In this document: in pieces, positions 1-10,302 of the stretch
Layout of the letters: every line of letters begins with the position of its first letter
Position numbering within the stretch: the first letter of the stretch is position 1
Source of the DNA: Nyssa sinensis
Lineage: Eukaryota; Streptophyta; Magnoliopsida; Cornales; Nyssaceae
NCBI GenBank assembly: GCA_008638375.1
Contig: CM018032.1
Span: 37,421,251 to 37,485,250 of the forward strand
Direction of reading: 5' to 3'
DNA length: 64,000 nucleotides
Translations under genes and position numbers: made by a program
Notes under the pieces: model-generated
What the model was told of the DNA's origin: nothing
Databases searched by the model: none
What the model saw: the letters and a program-made list of their open reading frames with translations, nothing else

Positions 1-1509
1 ACTTTTAAATCCCACAAAGTAATATTCACATTGAGAAAATCCAACGACGATAATATACCGAACGAGCAATATTGCAGCAAAGAATTAAATCAATATCAAT
101 AATTAATTATTCCAAAAATAATCAAAACATTAATCCATTCGATAGAAAAAGCATGACTGAATCTATAAACGGACTAAACCATTTAATTATTCAGAGAATA
201 AAATCCAACAACAAATTATGAATGATCATCAAAGAATTTAATAAATAAACACCACGTACAGGAATCAAAAATAAATTACAATAACCATCTATGGTGCAAG
301 TTCATCCCTAACTCTACTTGAAAATTTAGTTACCCATGTATAAGACGGGTAACATAAATTGCACGGAAAAAAACTGAGCCATGGAATAGCTGCGACTTCT
401 TCCTGTTCAATGCCTCTGCGCCGCACGCTACTTCTCTATATTTTTTTTCCTCTCTTCCCGCCGAACTGTATATTTTTTCTTTTATATCAGCCCTAAAAAC
501 CCAAATTGCCGCATCAAGCCTTGCGCTAGGCTTATGCGCGCATCAGTCGTGGGCCCCGCACGCATGGACCTACCGCCCTTAACCGCATGCCAATTCCTAC
601 GCCAAGCCAACTTCCCACGCCCAACAGCCGCATTAAATCATCTCCAGTCCATTGCCTTAGCCGCCGCACTACAGGCCCCTGGACCACTTCACTTCACAGT
701 CGCACCAAGCCTGCTGGCTTTTTTCTTTGTTATGTCTTGCACCGTGCAGCACCTGGCACTCCATCGACAGGCCCACACCTTGCCCAGGCCCACTTCAACT
801 TTTTTTGTTTCTTTTCTTTTGGTTCCTCTCCAGCCGCAAGACTTGCTTTGGATTTTTCTTTTTTTTTCTTCTTCTTCTTGACTTTTCAACCTTGCACTGT
901 CCAGCCGCACACAGCCAGCAGCACCTATCTTTACGCTCCATTTTCTATGAGAGAACAACAGAATCTTAACTCGAGCTCTTCACAAAAGTTGTAGCTCCGG
1001 ATGAGTAGATAATTTTAGGCTTAAAAACCACCTGGTTTGGACTTTGGAAACTCAAGTTATGGCCCCTTCAAGTTGGCTGGACGGACAGAATTTAGAGCAG
1101 CTTTCCAGACCTGATTTCGAAACAATATTTGGAGGCCCAAACGAACTCTGATTTTTGCAAACCAAACTTTTCTGAAAAGCCCAAGACGTCCTCTAAAACT
1201 TTCATGAAGATCACTTTCTCATTCTGAAATTCTAACACCATCCAATTCTCAATTGAAACTCAATGATCGAATCTGCCAAAAAGCCAAAAATAGTTCCAAA
1301 AATATTAAGTATAAAGCGCAATTGCAAACTAGCTCTTGCCAACAAAAAATGCAATATTTGAGATTTAAAATATTATAAAATAATGCTCAAATATATCTCA
1401 CTGTAAATATAAATTAAATTTAATAAAATCCATTGAAGCCCAACATTTATATTCATATTTCTAGCAATTTTAATTAAATAATAGGACATTTAGAGTGCAC
1501 TTTTGCGCA
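1..1509. other. Non-coding, probably decayed LTR sequence
   Basis: I see no gene here. The first 500 bases are A+T-rich. About 500-960 is C-rich with long pyrimidine tracts, and open frames there are by-products of base composition. About 970-1,100 contains a stretch on 'tgtagctc' and 'caagttatggcccc', of a kind common in plant Ty3/Gypsy LTRs. No terminal TG/CA pair, primer-binding site or duplication defines an element, so LTR origin is inference. Confidence 0.35.
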
Positions 1510-2130
1510 CTCATCAGTCTTCTTAGGTCACCTAGAGGTCAAGATGTAGTTTAGGTTATTATTGAAAGGTTGACGAAGTCCATATATTTCCTACTGATTA
1601 GAGCGACTGATTCAGTGGATGTTCTTAGTAGGTTGTATATCCGAGAGATAGTATGACTACATGGGATTTTTGTTTTTGTTGTTTCAGACCGAGATCCATA
1701 TTTCACTGCACGATTTTGGCAGAGTTTTCAAACAGCTTTGGGGACTCAGCTACTGTTTAGTACTACTTTCTATCCTCAGACTGACAATCAGCCAGAGCGT
1801 ACTATTTAGATACTTAAGGGTATGCTTAGAGCATGTGTTATGGATTTCAGGGGTAGTTGGGAAGATCACCTTGCTCTAGTAGAGTTTACCTATAACAACA
1901 ACTATCAATCTAGTATCGAGATGGCACCTTTTGTGGCATTGTATAACAGGCAGTATCATTCACCGATATGTTGGATAGAGGTAGGGGAGATGGCTACTTT
2001 AAGGCCTGACATGGTCCGTGAGACCACGGAGTCGAGGAAGCCATTAGGGAGCGCAAGGCTAAGGTCCACGCTAGGTATCTAAGGTTATTTGTTCATAGAG
2101 GTATATTTCTAAATTTTGCGATGAAATTTA
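1510..2130 (+). pseudogene. Ty3/Gypsy (chromovirus-type) integrase fragment, broken
   Basis: This is the integrase core of a Ty3/Gypsy pol polyprotein. In several frames one can read the segment before the core (RLTKS), the catalytic SDRDP region, the FYPQTD segment, then RGSWEDHLALVEFTYNN and the MAPF..LY.R...SP.CW segment that precedes the C-terminal part. Stops interrupt the frame, for example just after the DRLTKS-like start and before the ILKG segment, and the chromodomain region is missing after about 2,080. It starts abruptly near 1,510 with no RT or RNase H upstream, so it is a truncated pol end. It is followed directly by a polypurine tract and an LTR, as expected for the 3' end of an element. 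It is not functional. Confidence 0.85.
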
Positions 2131-2133
2131 TTT

Positions 2134-2146
2134 AAGGAGGGAAAAA
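2134..2146 (+). other. Polypurine tract of the Ty3/Gypsy element
   Basis: A purine run (AAGGAGGGAAAAA) sits directly before the LTR start TGTAGAGATCC. This is the normal position of the plus-strand primer in an LTR retrotransposon. Confidence 0.75.
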
Positions 2147-4743
2147 TGTAGAGATCCGAAAAATCAGAGTAAATTTTTGGTTTTTGCCGGTAGGACACTA
2201 TTCATGCATTGTTCGCTGGTAGGACGTTCTATATGCATCATTTAGGCATAAGTCATGTTTAGAAGCATATTTAGAGTATCCCATAGAAGAGTGATATGAT
2301 TAGAATGTTGAAATACACCTTCTGTGAAAATTTAAGCCTATTTAGAGACAAACTAAAAAACTGGACCATAAAGGGCATCCGGGTGACCCGGCTGGATCTG
2401 GCCAAACCTGGCCACTGGCGACAATAAAATTTTTTGTAAAATTTTAAGAACTTTGGCTAAAACAAAATATTTAATTGAGGTATTTTGGGATAGGTTGTAA
2501 TGTAACAGGGCCCGAAACTCATTAAGGGCAAAATGGTCTTTTTACCCTTGGCCCCCTTTAGTATACATAGACCCCTTAGTGTGAAAAAAACACAGAAATG
2601 GTCTGAGAATGCAGCAGCTGCACGTTCATGGAGAGAAAGGTGAAAGAAACCTAGGGTTCTCCAACCTTCAAGCCTTCAAAACTCACTTTTAGGCTTGGAT
2701 TTTCACAAGACTTCCTTTTAAAAAGTTGTTCCCCACGTCAAGGGGTATATTCTCACCAATTGGTCCTGCTGCACAGCGAACACAACTCCCTAGGGTTGAG
2801 AAAAACCCTTTTAGTTATGATATTTTTCTAAGTAAAGAATAGGGTTAAGTCTAAGAGTGTTTTATAAGTTGATTGTATAACTTACATGTTTATTTGTTGT
2901 TAGAGAACTACCTAGCTTATAGTTACTTTGAAAACCTAGGGTTGGTACCTTATGTACTTATGCATTCTTTGAGAATTTGGCAAAGTGATAAACATGAACC
3001 ATGACTATATGTATAATTCTTTGTATTCTAACTTATCTTCATGTAGACAAAATCCTCTAGGTTCATGTAGACAAAGTTTTATGGTTCAAAGGTTATCGTT
3101 ATTTAAGTATAATGTATTATTTAAAGCATGTTCCATGTGTTTAATAAAATGTTTCATTGAGATTGCTTTATTGCATGGTGAAATCAAAGCATATTGCCAT
3201 ATGAAGAATCCTTTGAAAACATAGTGTGGGTTGAGCAGTTGGTGTTATGCATTATGAGGGTGTAGATCTTGTGGTGAAAAACTCAAAATTGGCCATTGCA
3301 TTAGTACATTGACCCAACAGGAGCGATCCGTGATTGAGACATTGGTACTCTGACCCAATGGGGGCGATCCATGAATGAGACATGGGTGTGGCATAGAGTT
3401 GCATGGGTGTGTCACGCATATTACTATTGCATTGTATTAATGAATTGGAAGTCATGTAGATTATAAATGTACACTTGCACATGCCACGCCTTAACTTTGT
3501 TCCTTGCATTAGCATTATGTCATACCAGCAGTTGAGCTGACCCCTCGTGAGATATCATATTACAGATGAGGTTCCCGGTACTTGAAACTTGATGAAGCCT
3601 TGAAGGAAGGAGGGGAAAGGAATTGTGAAGACATTTGGCCCTTGGGGCATATTTTTGTATGAATGGGCATAAGCCCAATGACTTGTATTAAATTTGAAAA
3701 AATAGTGGATTATAGGCCATGGGCCATCTTGTAATGTACTTGGTTTGATGTGCATTACATGTACATGTTGAAAACAATAGATGTATATTTAATTTCAATG
3801 AACTTGTGGCCATCGAGTAAGGATGGGTTGTACACATGCTTATATATATGAATTGTTGCAAAATATTAGGTAGAAAAAATGCTTAGAAAATAAAGGAAGT
3901 TATGTTAAAAATTTTGTGAAATTAAGGGAGAAATTAGGTGTGCAAAACACCATATAAATAGCTGAGAAAAGTATCAAAAGGGGGGGGGGGTTAAAAGCCT
4001 TGAAGAAATAGGCCAAAATGGGAAAAACAAACTTGCAAAACTTTGGAAAAAAAATTCTGAAATAGGAAAAATCAAATTGCAGTAGCTACAGTAAAATTTT
4101 AGAAAATCAGGTTCAGACAGCCCAGGCCATACCCAGCCCCCTGCCGCGTGCCTGTGGGCGCTTGCGCCGCACGCCTTGCCGCTTGCCCGGGCACCTGCCA
4201 TGCGCGTGCTGCGCACCCTGCTTCCTTGCCATGGCACCCAGCCCAACAGCCCCTTGACACCACCCCTTGGCCACCTTTTTAAGCCATGTTTGACCGCTCT
4301 TTTAAGCTATGTTTGGGAACCATTTTGGGCCATGTCTGGCCACTTCTTTTAGGTCATGTTTGGCCACCTTACGGGGCCATGTTTGGCCACCTTCCTTGGA
4401 TCACTTTTGGTAGACTTTTTGACCTATTCTTGGCTTATGCCTTAGGGAATATTGGGGCCCGTTTAGGGTCACTATTCCAAGGCATGTTTAAAGACATTGT
4501 GGGGCTTTCTTAAAGACTACACTCGAGCATGACTTAGACTAATTTTGGCCATTGGTTGGGGAGATATTTAACCACCATTTGGGACTTATCTTGGGTGAAT
4601 CTAGTTAACGAATTTTCATTTTCATTTTTGGGAAACATGGAGAAATAAATAAATAATCAATTAATCCATCTTATAACCTTTCATTTACTGTTCTTATTTC
4701 ATTTCACTCACTCCCCGGGTTTGTGAAAATTTAGGACGTGACA
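2147..4743 (+). mobile_element. 3' LTR (about 2.6 kb) of the Ty3/Gypsy element
   Basis: It starts TGTAGAGATCC right after the polypurine tract and ends in GGACGTGACA, giving TG...CA termini. The same 3' end recurs at 7,611, and most of its body recurs inverted at 4,744-7,078, which confirms a repeat unit. Inside are a G10 run (about 3,980), a C-rich GC block (4,130-4,240) and irregular tandem units of about 30 bp around GGCCATGTTTGGCCACC (4,281-4,400). Open frames inside it have no recognisable protein. Confidence 0.7.
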
Positions 4744-7078
4744 CCAAACATGGCCCAAAAGAGTGGCCAAACATGGCCAAAAAGGGTAGCCAAACATGGC
4801 TTAAGGATTGGCCAAACAAGGGCCAAGGTGATTGGCCAACATGGCCCAAGGCATGTGGTCAAGGGCTAGTGGCAAGGGGTGCAAGGGGCTGGGCATGCTG
4901 GGGCACAAGTGTGCTGGGCTCATAGATGCGCGGGGTGGTCGCGCAGGTGCGTGTGCGGAGGGGATGGCCAGGCGCACGGGCTGGCTACTACTAGTCTGGT
5001 CTATTGTTCCTGTAGCTACAGTGTAATTGCTGCAACCTATTTTCTTCATTTTCTAATTTTTTTTCCAAAGTGCTGCAAGCTAATTTTTTCAATTTTTAAC
5101 CTACTTCCTCAAGGTTTTTAACCCCCACTTTTTGGCACTCTTCCTAATTTATATATGAGCATTTTACACATCTAACAATCTTTTTAATTCACCAAATTTT
5201 AATATGGTCTCCTTTGTTTTCTAAGCATTTTCCACCTAATATTTTACAACATAATCCACCACTCATAAACAAACTACTAAACTACATCCTCTTACTCAAC
5301 TAAACCATTCAATCATAATTTAAACAACAAAGCCATTCACCATATATATATATATATATGTATATACTTGAAGTTTAAATGTCATGAACTCCATGCTCAC
5401 TACAAATTTAGGGTATTGCCTATTGTTTCAATGCTATACAAAATTTTACAAGTTAATACTTATGTCCTAGGGCTTATACCCTCATACAAGCAAAAATATG
5501 TCCCAAGGGCTAAATATTCTTTAAGGTCCATTTCCCCCTTCATGCTTCAATACTTCATCGAGTTTCATGTGCCGGGAGTCTCATTTGTAATATGTAATCC
5601 CATATAGGGTAAGCACGACGGCTTGTACGACATAATGCTAATATAAACAATAAAGGTAAGGCGTGGCATATGCAAAGTGAACATTTGTAAGTTATAAACC
5701 TTCCAATTCATCATGCAATGGCAATATACATGACACACACATGCTACTCTATGCCACACCCATGTCTCGCTTCATGGTCCTTCCTCGTTGGAACGCAAGT
5801 ACCAATCGTATGTCTCGCTTCACAGTCCGTCCTCGTTGGAACGCGAGTACCAATGGCCAATTTGAGTTTTTCACCATAGGATCTACACCCTCATAATGCA
5901 TAGCACCAAAGGGCTCTATACACTTCATGCTTCCAAAGATTCATAATATGTCGATATGCCTTAATTTTACTATGCAATCATGTAATTTTAATGAGGCATT
6001 TTATCAAACACATGAGGTGTGCCTTAAATTATACATCATGCATTAAGCAAGCTATAACTTTCAAACTACAAAACTTTATCTCCATGAACATAGGCTATAT
6101 TCCAATCAATTATACATATATTCATGTTATATGTTCACACCATTACCAAATTCTCAAGGAATATACAAGTACACAAAGTACCAATACTTTGAGCAAACCA
6201 TAACTTTCAAACTACAAGACTTTGCCTACATGAACATAAGTTGTAATACAATCAATTATATATATTTTCATGTTACATGTTCATCACTTTACCAAATTCT
6301 CAATGGATACATAAGTACACAAAGTACCAGCCTAGGTTTTCAAAGAAAATATATGTTAGGTCGTTTTTCTAACAACAAGTAAGCATGTAGGTCATACAAT
6401 CAACTTATAAAAACACAACTAAACTTAACTCTATTCTTTATTTAGCAAAATATCATACTTAGAAGGGTTTTTCTCAACCCTAGGAAGTTGTGCTCACTTT
6501 GTAGATGAACCAATCGGTAGGATTGTAGCCCTTGTGGTGGGGAACAACTTCTTAGAAGGAAGCCTTTTGAAATTCTAAGGCTAGAAATAAGCTTTGTAAG
6601 GTAGAAAGTTGAAAAGCCTAGGTTCTCTTCATCTTTTCTCTCCAAGAACGAGCTGCAGTATTTTCTCAGACCAATTTTGAGAAATTTAACTTTCAAGGGT
6701 CATATTTATACTAAAGGGGTCAAGGGGTGAAAACACCCTTTTGCCCTTAATGAGCCGCGGGACCCCGTTACACTATAACCTGTCCTGAAATGCCTCAATT
6801 CAATATTCTGATTTAACCAAAGTTCTTAAAATTATTTTAAATAATATTTTCCCAAAAATTTTATTTTTGCTTGTTGGCAGGTGCAGGCTGGTCCACCCTG
6901 GCCACCTAGCACGCCCTTCTTAGGTCCATTTTTCAAATTATCTCCAATTAGGCTCAAATTCTTACATGAGGTGTATTTTAACATTATAAGCATATTTTCC
7001 TTCTATAGAATACTCAAAATATGCTTCTAAACATGACTTATTTCTAAATCATGCATGTACAGTACCCTACCTACTGCC
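4744..7078 (-). mobile_element. Inverted, truncated copy of the same Ty3/Gypsy LTR
   Basis: Read on the minus strand this follows the 2,147-4,743 LTR from about its position 2,210 to 4,390. Clear anchors are the segment with CTTATGTA and GAGAATTTGG (3.0 kb versus 6.3 kb), the block with 'gggcaaaatggt' (2.53 kb versus 6.73 kb), and the 'atgcttctaaacatgactta' stretch near 7,021. The last ~350 bp and first ~65 bp of the LTR are missing. It abuts the plus copy at a shared CCAAACATGG word, suggesting a microhomology junction. It holds a (TA)9 run at 5,344-5,362. Confidence 0.7.
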
Positions 7079-7611
7079 GTGCGCGTCTACGCCTTGGGCA
7101 TGCTATGACATGCCTTCTAAGACCATTATAAGGTCATTCCCTCCTATGTTTGACACCACCACTTGGAGCCCCTTTTATGCCACTTTTGGCCATTATACCA
7201 AGCCATGTTGGGTACCTTATTGGAACACATTTTAGTCATATTTCAAAGCCATGTTTGGCCACCTCCTTAGACCACTTTTGGTAGAATTTTTGACCTATTC
7301 TTGGTCTAAGCCTTAGGGCATTTGGGGCCCATTTGGGCCATTGTTTCAAGGCATATTAGAGACATTTTGGGGCTATCTTGGGGGCTATGCTTAAACATGA
7401 CTTAGACTATTTTGACCATTGGTTGGGAAGGCATTTGATTGGTATTTAAAACCCATCTTGGGTGAGTCTAGTTAGCAAATTTTCATTCTTAATTTTGGAG
7501 AAACATGGGAAAGTTAATGTGTAATCAAATAAATCTATTTAATTATCTTTTATTAATTCGTTTTAGTTCATTTTCATTCACTCCCCATGTTTTAGAATTT
7601 GGGGCGTGACA
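7079..7611 (+). mobile_element. 3' end fragment of the same Ty3/Gypsy LTR, direct orientation
   Basis: It matches the last ~500 bp of the 2,147-4,743 LTR, including the 'ttgacctattcttgg' segment, the 'gggtga.tctagtta' segment and the terminal 'ggggcgtgaca'. Together with the two preceding pieces it makes a direct-inverted-direct arrangement. Confidence 0.7.
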
Positions 7612-7802
7612 GATCTCGTCATTCAATCTCATTTTTAGGAATGACCTTTACCAATTAAATACTTATGGCACTCACATGTGCCTGTCTTTAAATTCATAGT
7701 TTATTTATCTCAAGTAAAATTCCCACACTCATTAGGGCCAATTCTCTAATAATAATCACCGTTACTCGTGATCGCCCCAAGCATTTTAGGTTAGGGTGTG
7801 AC
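7612..7802. other. Short LTR-end-like spacer
   Basis: This A+T-rich stretch ends in 'ttagggtgtgaca', similar to the LTR ends at 4,743 and 7,611, and may be the 3' end of another LTR. It is too short to prove. Confidence 0.3.
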
Positions 7803-8700
7803 ACTAAGGGTTCTTCTTCCAAGATTAATCCTAAGGGAAAAGACAAGAGGAAGAAGAAAACGAACCCCAAAAACTCCAAGGGAAATGTGGATCCTAAAGG
7901 GATATAGGCAAAAAAAGAAAGGGGAAAATCCTAAGCCCAAAAGAAATTCTTTCTATTGTGAGGTCATGGGGCACTGGAACAGCAATTGTCCATATTAACT
8001 GACCAAGAAAAAAATTCAGGTGTAATTAAGTCACTCGTCATTGAAGTAACCTAGAAAGCGGATACATCAGATTCCTAATGTGTTGAATTTTGTGCTACAA
8101 ATGCAAAAGTTATCGCGGTGTTAGCAAAATAGTTACTTTATGTTTTTCTTCAAATAAAACATTAGTTCCTTATGATTGCTTATTTGTGCCTAAAATTATA
8201 AGGACTTTGTTATCAGTTTGGAATTTAATAAAATAAAGTTATTCATTTTTTTTAATTCAAACGTTGTTATTAAATGTAATGGTTTTTTTTATGTTCTGGC
8301 ACATTAGTTAATTCTCTTTATTTAATTACTCCTAAACTATATGAGATAAATGACACCAAGATGAATGATTTTTCATAGACTTTGTCTCTTAAAAGAAAAG
8401 TTTCTTCTACTAATTCAACTTGTCTTTGCATTTAAGGGTAGGTCATATTAATCTGGATAGGATTAACAGACTAATTAAAAAATGGTATCTTATCTTCCTT
8501 GGTTATTGAACCATATCTAGTCTATGTATCTTGTTTAAAAGGAAAAATGACCACGAGACCCTTTTTATCAAAACGGAAGCTAAAGAATTATTGATTTTAT
8601 ACTGATGTATGCAAACCCTTAAATGCTAGGGTAGAAGAGGATATGAGTATTTTATCACCTTTATTGATGACTACTCTAGATATGGTTATGTCTATCTGTC
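7803..8700 (+). pseudogene. Ty1/Copia gag-pol remnant (zinc knuckle, pre-integrase, integrase start)
   Basis: Fragments of a Copia polyprotein lie in order but in broken frames. First is a lysine-rich stretch and a degenerate CCHC zinc knuckle (FYC.VMGHW..NC at about 7,950-7,996) whose first cysteine is replaced. Next is a weak region with stops. Then comes a GAG-pre-integrase segment with the GHINLDRINRLI signature near 8,440-8,480. Last is the start of the integrase core with a DDYSRYGYVYL-like segment ending at 8,700. It is cut exactly by the CACTA terminus at 8,701. The remaining integrase and RT are absent from the window. Confidence 0.7.
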
Positions 8701-8990
8701 CACTACAAGAAAATAGGTCTTTAGCGGTGAATTCTTAGTGGCGCTTCGAACAAACCACTGCTAATTAGTGTCAATTAGAAATAACTACCACTATTTAGCG
8801 GCGCTTTAAAATAACTACCGTAAATGAGCAGTGTTTCCTATAATTGCCAATTACTTCAAAAAGAAGAATTCATTTTAATGAACAAAAAATGGCAATTTTT
8901 ACTAACTACCACTAATTAGTGTCTGTTTTGATTACATGCCGCTAATTAATGGCAGCTTTGATTAAGTGTCATGAATGAGTGGCATTTTAT
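8701..8990 (+). mobile_element. CACTA (En/Spm-type) transposon left terminus
   Basis: It begins with CACTACAAGAAAA, the classic CACTA terminal inverted repeat. About 270 bp of sub-terminal repeats follow, built around TTAGCGGCGC / TTAGTGGCGC / CTAATTAGTG. It sits inside a Copia integrase fragment. No transposase sequence is visible. A similar reversed terminus lies at 48,221-48,233, but I cannot show that the two belong to one element. Confidence 0.7.
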
Positions 8991-9297
8991 TTTAATTATC
9001 ATTAAATGTTTAATTTTTTTGATCAAAAATTGTGAAAAAATCGAAATGTCACCTTTAGGTTCCCTCCCGATCAATGCATTATACACTAACACAAGTGAAC
9101 TTCCCTCTCTCACATACACAGTAGAAGACGACTTCAAAGCCTTAAAGATCCCTAAACTCAGTTGTCCCTCTCATCAATGCAGGTCTCTGCTAGGGTTTTA
9201 AAGGGATCATTATGCACCAATTCTAAAGCCATCAAACATTGTAGCTTTCTAGTTAAGGTTTGAAACTTCACTTGGTTGCTTGTGTTTGTATGTAGAC
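8991..9297. other. No gene seen; possible internal CACTA sequence
   Basis: Unclassified A+T-rich sequence between the CACTA terminus and the 81-bp tandem repeats. Short open frames here lack recognisable similarity. Confidence 0.4.
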
Positions 9298-9632
9298 AAT
9301 AAACCCGTGGGTAAATCCCCCTCATGAGATGGAATATTACGATAGACAGTTTACCTAAATGGAAATGTGATCCTAACAATTCTTTCATGGGGTTACGCCT
9401 TTCATGAGATGGAACTTTGTGGTAGATGACTTACCCAAAAGGAAATATGATCCTTAAAGGTCTTTCGTGGGGGTTTCGCCCCTTATAAGATGGAATTTTG
9501 TGATAGAAGACTTACCTTAAAGGAAATGCGATCCTAAAAGGTCTTTTATGGGGTTATGGCCCTCATGAGATGGAATTTTGCGATAGACGACTTACCTAAA
9601 AGAAAATGCGATCCTAAAAGGTTTTAAGATTC
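9298..9632. repeat. Tandem repeat, about four units of about 81 bp
   Basis: Each unit carries 'catgagatggaa', a variant of 'gatagacgacttacc', and 'aaatgcgatcctaaaagg'. The first word recurs near 9,322, 9,403, 9,485 and 9,564, a period of 80-82 bp. Units differ by several bases. The function is unknown. Confidence 0.85.
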
Positions 9633-10302
9633 ACTAGTGATTTTGACTTCTTGGTGTATCTTGTTGGTGAGACAACTGGGATTGAGCTCATCGAAAGGAC
9701 CAAGCTTTGTGTGACTCTATAGAGAAGAGTGGTTTCATGTGCCATTCATTATCCTTGAATGGGAGAATATAGTTTTTTAGAGTATCCATGTGATTGGTGT
9801 AAGAAAAATGAGACAAATCGACTAGTTTTGACTAAACAAGCATAGCTTTTGTATAAAATTGACATGTAACTGCTTTGATTTTGTGAACGAAATGAACTCA
9901 TGATGAATTTATGAAGTGGTTTTGGCAATCGTAGATTAAAAATAACAAAAATGGACCTCAAATATGCAAAAATAGGCCAAAAATTACCAAAATAGGCCAA
10001 AATCAAGCCCGCCTAGCCACTCTGTGCCAATCAGTACATAGAAAGGGGGTTTCTACCCTTCAGTGTGCCGATCAGCTCCCATGAGTGCCGTTCAACACTA
10101 GGGGCCTAGGCACAAAGCAGATTGTTAAGTGGAGCATTTTTAATATTTTCTCACATTTTTCTTAACTTGCTCTCTACCCATCCTTACCCAACTTGTGCCA
10201 AATTTTGTAAGGGCTTGTATTAAAGACTTTGGAGCTTATATTGAGCCCCGGGAAGTTCAAACAAAGTGATTATTGCAAGAAGATTTGAGATTTTTCAAGG
10301 AA
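9633..10302. other. Upstream region of the first antisense gene; likely part of the Tat element
   Basis: No coding region is seen. It contains three copies of a GTGCCRATYRGYAC-like motif (separate entry). Part of it resembles the region before the second antisense gene (12,900-13,040), which suggests that gene and leader were duplicated together. The left end of the Tat element lies somewhere in or before this stretch. Its 3' LTR was not found. Confidence 0.45.
10024..10098 (+). promoter_or_regulatory. Triple near-palindromic motif upstream of PMD gene 1
   Basis: Three copies lie at 10,024-10,037 (GTGCCAATCAGTAC), 10,065-10,078 (GTGCCGATCAGCTC) and 10,085-10,098 (GTGCCGTTCAACAC). They are 205-280 bp before the first ATG of the gene. 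Related copies precede PMD gene 2 and the gag of the same element. Function is inferred from position only. Confidence 0.5.

Noticed and set aside
534..994. Overlapping frames in three registers in the C-rich stretch
   Set aside because: Low-complexity pyrimidine-rich DNA; frames overlap on both strands and have no domain.
9298..9632. CRISPR-like array
   Set aside because: Units are contiguous diverged 81-bp tandem copies without unique spacers, in a plant genome.
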